Origin: JBASNZ01 sp049657775
Lineage (GTDB): Bacteria > Actinomycetota > Coriobacteriia > Anaerosomatales > Anaerosomataceae
Direction: 5' to 3'
Assembly: GCA_049657775.1 (NCBI GenBank)
Contig: JBASNZ010000088.1
Location: 1-35,844, forward strand
DNA: 35,844 nt
In this document: positions 31,656 to 35,844 of the stretch, piece after piece
Numbering within the stretch: position 1 is the stretch's first letter
Layout: the number at the start of each line of letters is the position of its first letter
Position numbers and translations under genes: made by a program
The notes under the pieces: model-generated
What the model was told of the DNA's origin: nothing
What the model saw: only the letters and a program-made list of their open reading frames with translations
The model's database searches: none

Positions 31656-32350
31656 CGCCGCAGACCGGAGTCCCCGTTCTGGACTGGTTCCTATCGCTGC
31701 TCAACGGCTGGGGCTACCTGCTCGTCTTCCTCTTCACCGTCTTCGAGAACCTGTTCGTGATCGGCTCCTTCACTCCGGGCGAGACGGTCGTCATGGCCGC
31801 GGGATTCGTGACCGTCAAGGGCAGCCTCAGCACGTGGATGGTATTCGCCTCGTCGATCCTGGGCACGACCGTCGGCAGCAACATCTCATACTACTTCGGG
31901 CGACGCGGCGGTCGACAGGCGCTGGAACGCTGGGGTGGGCGGATCTTCGACGCGGAGCGCATCATCGCCGCCGAGGAGTACTTCTTCCAGCACGGCTCCA
32001 AGACCGTCTACATCGCGCGATTCGCGGCGGTCTTCAAGAACTTCGTTCCGGTCATCGCGGGCGTGTCCAAGATGCCGGTGCTCATGTTCGAGCTCTACAC
32101 CATTCTCGGGGCGCTTACGTACACCACGCTCATGGTGGTGCTGGGGCGCGTGTTCGCCGACAACTTCGACCGCGCGCTGTCCATCGCTCGCGGAATCAGC
32201 TGGGTGGGGTTGATCCTGCTCGTGGCGGCGATCGTCGCTGTGCTGTGGGCCCGAAGGCGACTCAGGCTGTTGAAGGTGGAGCGGCTGGCCGAGACGGCCG
32301 AGATCGTCGAAGAGGCGCTGGGGGAGGATCTTGACCATGCCGAGCCGTAG
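31652..32350 (+). CDS. DedA-family membrane protein
   Basis: A 232-residue DedA (SNARE-associated/VTT) membrane protein. It has the early ENLFVIGSFTPGETVVMAAGFVTVKG signature, GTTVGSNISYYFGRRGG, and RFAAVFKNFVPVIAGVSKMP in place of the more usual arginine-proline pattern; the family is linked to lipid scrambling and membrane homeostasis. The last 30 residues are charged and cytoplasmic. The ATG overlaps the stop of the small membrane protein before it. Its 3' end overlaps birA. The function is family-level only. Confidence 0.87.
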   Translation: MTPQTGVPVLDWFLSLLNGWGYLLVFLFTVFENLFVIGSFTPGETVVMAAGFVTVKGSLSTWMVFASSILGTTVGSNISYYFGRRGGRQALERWGGRIFDAERIIAAEEYFFQHGSKTVYIARFAAVFKNFVPVIAGVSKMPVLMFELYTILGALTYTTLMVVLGRVFADNFDRALSIARGISWVGLILLVAAIVAVLWARRRLRLLKVERLAETAEIVEEALGEDLDHAEP

Positions 32351-33314
32351 GGCCGATCTCATCGCGCTGCTCGTGCGAGCAGGGGCCGAGGGCGCATCAG
32401 GCGAGGTGCTCGCCGCCGCCCTCGGTGTGAGCCGGGTAGCTGTGGCCAAACACGTCGCGGCGCTTCGCACGGCCGGCTTTGGAATCGAGGCCGTCAGGGG
32501 CACGGGCTACTGCCTTACAAGCGTGCCGGACGCTCCTGTCGCCGTTGAGGTGGAACGACTCGTCAGCGATCCGATGTGGGTGCGCATCGAGGGAACGCGC
32601 GAGACGACGTCCACCAACGATGGCTGCAAGCGGCTGGCACGCGCCGGCGCGCCCGAGGGGACCGTGGTGATGGCGGCACGCCAGACCGGCGGTCGAGGGC
32701 GTCTTGGTCGCTCGTGGTCCTCGCCGGAGGGAGGCGTCTACCTCTCGGCACTCCTCAGGCCGCGGATCGCGCCCGCCGAAGCCGCGCCACTCGCGCTCGT
32801 CGCCGCACTCGGCGTGGCAATGGGTCTCGAGTCTATCGGCATATCTCCTACGCTCAAGTGGCCCAACGATGTGCTGCTCGGCGGCGGCAAGCTCGCCGGG
32901 ATTCTGCTGGAGATGTCGGCCGAGGCCGACGAGGTCGAGTGGATCGTCGTGGGATGCGGTCTCAACGTGCATGCACCGGTCGACTCGCTTCCCGGTGCCG
33001 CATTCACCGACGATGTCGGACGGCGCCGAGCCGCGGAGATCGCAGCCGCGGCGCTCGACGGGATCGCCGGGGCGTACCGGGAGTTCTCGGAGCGTGGTTT
33101 CGCCGCGTTGGCAGGGCGATACGCCGAGCGTCACGCGCTTACCGGGCAGCACGTGATCGTGCGCGACATGACCGGGCGGGCCCTGGCATCGGGCGTTGCA
33201 CGCGGGGTGGATGAAGGCGGCCGCCTGCTGGTGGAGGATGCCGCGGGCGCCACCGTCCCGGTTGCCGCGGGCGAAGTAACGCTGCGTTCACCGCGAGCCA
33301 GCGGCGCGAAGTGA
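32337..33314 (+). CDS. birA: Bifunctional biotin-[acetyl-CoA-carboxylase] ligase / BirA repressor
   Basis: A 325-residue two-function BirA. Residues about 3-60 form a winged helix (GEVLAAALGVSRVAVAKHVAALRTAGFGIEAVRGTGYCL), so it may repress biotin genes. The ligase core carries ETTSTND, GGRGRLGRSWSS (biotinyl-AMP loop, 118-129) and KWPNDVLLGGGKLAGILLE, followed by the C-terminal SH3-like domain. The ATG at 32337 is preferred: GGGGGAGG lies eight bases upstream, whereas the TTG at 32331 is too near it. It overlaps the DedA end by 14 bases and closes the cofactor operon. Confidence 0.93.
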   Translation: MPSRRADLIALLVRAGAEGASGEVLAAALGVSRVAVAKHVAALRTAGFGIEAVRGTGYCLTSVPDAPVAVEVERLVSDPMWVRIEGTRETTSTNDGCKRLARAGAPEGTVVMAARQTGGRGRLGRSWSSPEGGVYLSALLRPRIAPAEAAPLALVAALGVAMGLESIGISPTLKWPNDVLLGGGKLAGILLEMSAEADEVEWIVVGCGLNVHAPVDSLPGAAFTDDVGRRRAAEIAAAALDGIAGAYREFSERGFAALAGRYAERHALTGQHVIVRDMTGRALASGVARGVDEGGRLLVEDAAGATVPVAAGEVTLRSPRASGAK

Positions 33315-33320
33315 TCGACG

Positions 33321-33349
33321 TTGACGCTTCCGCGTCGTCCCGCTAGGGT
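33321..33349 (+). promoter_or_regulatory. Promoter of the FKBP gene
   Basis: TTGACG (33321-33326), a 17-bp spacer and TAGGGT (33344-33349) fit a sigma70-type promoter about 64 bp before the FKBP start. The spacer and -35 are good, the -10 is GC-leaning as often seen in high-GC bacteria. Confidence 0.5.
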
Positions 33350-33365
33350 TGTTCGGTTGACCGGA

Positions 33366-33386
33366 CCACGCTGAGAAGCAGCGTGG
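33366..33386 (+). promoter_or_regulatory. Stem-loop in the leader of the FKBP gene
   Basis: An 8-bp perfect stem (33366-33373 with 33379-33386) and an AGAAG loop lie in the 5' leader, 27 bp before the start. It has no U tract, so it may protect the mRNA end or modulate translation. Confidence 0.45.
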
Positions 33387-33412
33387 ATGAAGAACAGTGA
33401 TCAGGAGGCTCC

Positions 33413-33847
33413 ATGCCTGCAGCATCGGGTGACAAGGTATCCGTCCACTACAGCGGTACGCTCGACGACGGTAGCGTCTTCGACTCCAGCGAGGGTCGCT
33501 CTCCGCTCGAGTTCACGCTTGGCGCTGGCGAGGTCATCACGGGTTTCGAGGAAGCCGTCTTCGGTCTCGAGCCCGGCGAGAAGACCACGGTCACGCTCAC
33601 GCCGGAGAACGCGTATGGCCCCCGGTACGAGGAGGCCGTACAGGAGGTTCCGCTTGAGGCGTTCGGCGAGGGAGCTCCTCCCGTTGGCGCCGTGATCAGC
33701 GTTATCGCTGATGACGGCAGCGAACTCGCTGCCACGGTCACGGCTATCGCGGAGGACCTCACGACCGCGACGGTCGACTTCAATCATCCGCTTGCTGGCA
33801 GGACTCTGACGTTCGAGATAGAACTGGTAGAGATAGCAGGGGCCTAG
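33413..33847 (+). CDS. FKBP-type peptidyl-prolyl isomerase, SlyD-like
   Basis: A 144-residue isomerase/chaperone. The FKBP half has VSVHYSGTLDDGSVFDSSEGRSPLEF and GAGEVITGFEEAVFGLEPGEKTTVTLTPENAYG; the insert about 70-120 is the flap (IF) domain of the SlyD branch, and FNHPLAGRTLTFEIELVEI closes it. It lacks the His/Cys-rich metal-binding tail of E. coli SlyD. It catalyses prolyl cis-trans isomerisation and helps folding in the cytoplasm. A GGAGG ribosome site and its own promoter precede the ATG. Confidence 0.92.
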   Translation: MPAASGDKVSVHYSGTLDDGSVFDSSEGRSPLEFTLGAGEVITGFEEAVFGLEPGEKTTVTLTPENAYGPRYEEAVQEVPLEAFGEGAPPVGAVISVIADDGSELAATVTAIAEDLTTATVDFNHPLAGRTLTFEIELVEIAGA

Positions 33848-33870
33848 GCCCGGTAAACGGTTTGGTGTCG

Positions 33871-33884
33871 TTGACACGGTTCAA
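33871..33884. promoter_or_regulatory. CRP/FNR-like site overlapping the -35
   Basis: TTGA-N6-TCAA has the spacing of an FNR-type inverted repeat and shares its first half with the -35 TTGACA, so part of the match is due to the promoter itself. Position over the -35 would suit repression. Confidence 0.35.
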
Positions 33885-33899
33885 CCGCGTGACTATTGT
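33871..33899 (+). promoter_or_regulatory. Near-consensus promoter of the cytochrome b/c operon
   Basis: TTGACA (33871-33876), exactly 17 bp, and TATTGT (33894-33899) make the best sigma70-type promoter in the window. Transcription should begin near 33906, leaving a leader of about 180 nt before the cytochrome b start. Two TTGA-N6-TCAA/TCAC sites lie in and just after it. Confidence 0.68.
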
Positions 33900-33913
33900 T
33901 TGACCCAGGTCAC
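33900..33913. promoter_or_regulatory. CRP/FNR-like palindrome at the start site
   Basis: TTGA-N6-TCAC contains the perfect inverted repeat TGACC-CA-GGTCA (33901-33912). Its centre is 29 bp from that of the upstream site, and it directly abuts the -10 element, a typical operator position. The cognate regulator is not in the window. Confidence 0.5.
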
Positions 33914-34030
33914 GGACTCCTGGAAAGCCCATGTCGACCGGTATCGACGTTGGCCTGGGGGAGGGGTGCCGGCACAGCTGTGCGAACGCAGAGGTCAGCG
34001 TTTCTTCATGTGTGGCCAGTCGGAAATCAT

Positions 34031-34068
34031 GGGAGCACCGGTACGGACGCTGCGGGCGTCCGGCTCCC
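34031..34068 (+). promoter_or_regulatory. Strong compound hairpin in the cytochrome leader
   Basis: An outer 6-bp stem (34031-34036 with 34063-34068) and an inner 7-bp stem (34044-34050 with 34056-34062) form one long hairpin with a 7-nt bulge on the 5' side and a 5-nt loop. It ends 15 bp before the GTG start, close to the ribosome site. The leader also holds the 12-bp palindrome at 33972-33983. No known riboswitch class is recognised. Confidence 0.5.
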
Positions 34069-34083
34069 GCGCGAGGGTAGGGG

Positions 34084-34899
34084 GTGTCCGAGATTCTACT
34101 CACTAGCGTGAACGTGTGGCTCGATGTGATCTTTGTCGTGCTCGAGGTCCTGGTGATCTTCGTGTTCTTCGTGGGCCACCTAGGTGTCAGCATCCCGACA
34201 GGACGATTCCGCAAGGTGTGGATCGACAAAGAGTGGCCCGAGCACGACTGGGCCCCGCCGCCACTTCCCAAGTTCATTCACTTCCAGCACCTCACGATGA
34301 TGCTTCTTCTGGGTATCTCCGGAATGCTCATCAGATTCCCGCTCTTCGACCGTACGCCCATGCGGTACGTGCACTACGTGGCGATGGTCATCGTGGGTCT
34401 CAACTTCTTCTGGCGCCTTTGGTACGCGTTCTTCTCCAAGGAGCGTGACTACAAGGAATTCGCCATCGGCAAGAAGGACGTGGCTACGCTGCTCGGCGTC
34501 GTCATGTACTACGCGTACCTCAGCAACAACAAGCCGCACGTAGCCAAGTACAACGTCATGCAGAAGGGCTCATACGACCTGTTCGGTATCCTGATGATCG
34601 TCCAGGGCCTCACGGGCCTTGCGTTGCTCACGCAGCCGTTCGTCTTCGGCGCGTCGCCCCGCGAGATCCTGCTCTTCTGGCTGCCGGGCAGCGTTGCCAC
34701 GGCAGGCGCCTGGGCGCGGATCATCCATTACAGCGTCAACTGGCTCTTCATCATCGTCACGACCGTCCACATCTACCTGGCGGCATTCATCGACTGGCCG
34801 TGCACGAAGGACTTCTTCGGCATCCAGAAGCTCAAGCTGGTAGAGAGTGCACACGGACACGGCGACGAACACGCTGTAGCCTCGGCCGAGGCAGACTGA
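34084..34899 (+). CDS. Membrane cytochrome b (formate dehydrogenase/hydrogenase gamma type)
   Basis: A 271-residue integral membrane protein with about five hydrophobic helices (near residues 10-33, 66-83, 97-116, 165-184 and 215-240). Haem-ligand histidines are likely among HFQH (about 66-69), RYVHYVAM, RIIHYSVNW and TTVHIYLAA, the pattern of the di-haem b/b6-type gamma subunits that move electrons across the membrane to or from menaquinone. The C-terminus is a His/Glu/Ala-rich tail. The GTG start has GAGGGTAGGG upstream. It ends 7 bp before a multihaem cytochrome c gene, so the two should form one quinone-linked electron path across the membrane. The exact partner enzyme is not shown. Confidence 0.85.
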   Translation: MSEILLTSVNVWLDVIFVVLEVLVIFVFFVGHLGVSIPTGRFRKVWIDKEWPEHDWAPPPLPKFIHFQHLTMMLLLGISGMLIRFPLFDRTPMRYVHYVAMVIVGLNFFWRLWYAFFSKERDYKEFAIGKKDVATLLGVVMYYAYLSNNKPHVAKYNVMQKGSYDLFGILMIVQGLTGLALLTQPFVFGASPREILLFWLPGSVATAGAWARIIHYSVNWLFIIVTTVHIYLAAFIDWPCTKDFFGIQKLKLVESAHGHGDEHAVASAEAD

Positions 34900-34906
34900 G
34901 GCTGTC

Positions 34907-35809
34907 GTGAGCCACAACGGTCGCACCCGACTCATCGCTCTGGCGATCATCTGCGTCGGCATCGTGGCGTTGCCCCCCGTAGCGGCGAGCGCGGCTGAAG
35001 CGACCACCGCGACACCGTCGGTATCGGCGACGGCGGCGTATGCCCTCGACTTCACGCTTCCGACGCAGAGCAAGGCCGGCTGCATGGTGTGTCACGGCGA
35101 CGAGAACCTTACGCGCCTCAAGGCCGGTAAGGCCGTGAGCTACTACATCGACGGCGATGCGTACAGTGCATCGACGCACGGTGAGCAGCAGTGCGTGGGT
35201 TGCCACCTGGACTTCGCGTACAAGACGCCGCACGAGAGCGATAAGAACTGGCAGGCCACGGCCAAGATCGCGTGCAAGAACTGCCACGGCGCCCAGTTCC
35301 TGGCGTTCGGTCAGGGCGTTCACCGGCGGGCGATCGACGCCACAGGCACGGCCGTCGCGGTCGAGGATAGTAAGCCGCTGTGCGGTGACTGCCACGGTAG
35401 CCACGACATCGTGACGATCACCGATTCGCCCGAGGGCCAGGCCCAGATGCACGCTGACGGCTGGCAGGTGTGCGGCCGCTGTCATCAAGACTACTGGGAC
35501 AGCTACGACGACTACTACCACGGCGCCGCCTATAAGCGCGGTGCCAAGGACGCACCCGCGTGCTGGGACTGCCATGGCTGGCACGACATCCTGCCATCCA
35601 AGGACAAGGGTTCCAAGGTCAACAAGGTCCACCTTGCGGAGACCTGTGGCCAGGGTAGCGCGTGCCACGATGCGGCAGACCTGGATGAGACGTATCTGGA
35701 CTACTCGTACGCGATCCACGGTAAGCGAGCCGCCAAGCAGGACAACCCGGTGTACTCGTTCGTCCGCAAGGTCGCGAGCGCGATCGGTGGGTTCTTCGGA
35801 GGCGAGTAG
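34907..35809 (+). CDS. Secreted multihaem cytochrome c (six canonical sites plus one unusual)
   Basis: A 300-residue protein with a Sec-type signal (basic NGRTR, hydrophobic 9-21, Ala-rich cleavage region near 27-31). Six CxxCH sites start at C59, C96, C123, C159, C189 and C219, and a seventh cysteine pair ends in ACH at 254 with C247 (CX5CH). Free histidines at 91, 109, 139, 166, 182, 205, 226 and 242 could be distal ligands. It should sit outside the membrane and accept electrons from the cytochrome b upstream, perhaps for a terminal reductase or extracellular acceptor. The last residues (FVRKVASAIGGFFGGE) form an amphipathic tail that may bind the membrane. The GTG lies 7 bp after cytochrome b. 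Confidence 0.9.
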   Translation: MSHNGRTRLIALAIICVGIVALPPVAASAAEATTATPSVSATAAYALDFTLPTQSKAGCMVCHGDENLTRLKAGKAVSYYIDGDAYSASTHGEQQCVGCHLDFAYKTPHESDKNWQATAKIACKNCHGAQFLAFGQGVHRRAIDATGTAVAVEDSKPLCGDCHGSHDIVTITDSPEGQAQMHADGWQVCGRCHQDYWDSYDDYYHGAAYKRGAKDAPACWDCHGWHDILPSKDKGSKVNKVHLAETCGQGSACHDAADLDETYLDYSYAIHGKRAAKQDNPVYSFVRKVASAIGGFFGGE

Positions 35810-35828
35810 TCGCTGCGCGACCTTCTTT
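35809..35828 (+). terminator. Possible short terminator after the cytochrome c gene
   Basis: A 5-bp GTCGC/GCGAC stem (35809-35813 with 35817-35821) overlaps the last base of the stop codon and is followed by CTTCTTT. The stem is short, so it is a weak call near the end of the window. Confidence 0.3.
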
Positions 35829-35844
35829 ATGAAACAACGACTGT

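Noticed and set aside
33900..34083. Known riboswitch in the cytochrome leader (cobalamin, c-di-GMP, Moco, SAM).
   Set aside because: None of their conserved boxes could be recognised; only unassigned hairpins are visible.
33896..34111. Small frames in the cytochrome leader (71 and 68 codons).
   Set aside because: They have no ribosome site and run over the structured leader and the real cytochrome b start; low-complexity translation.

Overview
The window is GC-rich DNA with strong G/C bias at third codon positions, frequent GTG and TTG starts, and many genes overlapping through GTGA or ATGA junctions. The gene content suggests an anaerobic or microaerobic high-GC bacterium: an aldehyde:ferredoxin-oxidoreductase-type tungsto/molybdoenzyme, MinD-type ATPases with ferredoxin inserts, a ferredoxin:thioredoxin-reductase-like protein, a multihaem cytochrome c and oxygen-independent NadA. 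Together these fit an anaerobic actinobacterial lineage such as the Coriobacteriia. That placement is inferred from gene content and not shown by any marker gene here. No rRNA, functional tRNA, insertion sequence, prophage or CRISPR array was seen. Apart from one decayed two-component gene, the window looks like stable chromosome.

Layout. 124-2308: an MBL-fold hydrolase (minus), a small membrane protein, then a glutaredoxin coupled to an unusual FTR-catalytic/Rieske fusion. 2510-7594: a complete Liv-type ABC importer, livJ-H-M-G-F. 7600-11336: an amidohydrolase with a small unknown partner, a small acidic protein, a type II NADH dehydrogenase-like flavoprotein and a NimA-like flavin protein. 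11548-16085: a C_GCAxxG_C_C protein, then tilS-hpt-ftsH ending at a strong hairpin. 16265-16924: a histidine kinase/response regulator chimera that looks like a deletion remnant.

17023-20049 is the most intriguing part. A PadR-type regulator, with a 21-bp perfect-arm palindrome over its own -10 element, leads an operon of two NifX/NifB-type cofactor-binding proteins and two MinD-type ATPases, each carrying a 2x[4Fe-4S] ferredoxin insert. The set resembles the Desulfovibrio orange-protein (ORP) systems and may build or carry a metal-sulfur cofactor. 20097-22988: folE-folP and a folK whose HPPK domain lies between two DUF2007-like domains. 23058-25739 (minus): AOR-MoaD/ThiS-ThiF, a tungsten/molybdenum pterin enzyme with its own sulfur-carrier pair.

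25936-33314 is a cofactor operon: panB-panC-nadA-nadB-nadC, a small membrane protein, a DedA protein and birA, largely coupled by overlapping starts and stops. 33413-33847 is an FKBP/SlyD-like isomerase with its own promoter. 34084-35809 encodes a membrane cytochrome b and a periplasmic cytochrome c with six canonical haem sites plus one odd one. It lies behind a near-consensus promoter, two CRP/FNR-like half-site pairs and a structured leader of about 180 nt. The redox genes recur through the window (FTR-Rieske, NDH-2, NimA-like, MinD-ferredoxins, AOR, cytochromes) and point to a ferredoxin- and quinone-based anaerobic metabolism.
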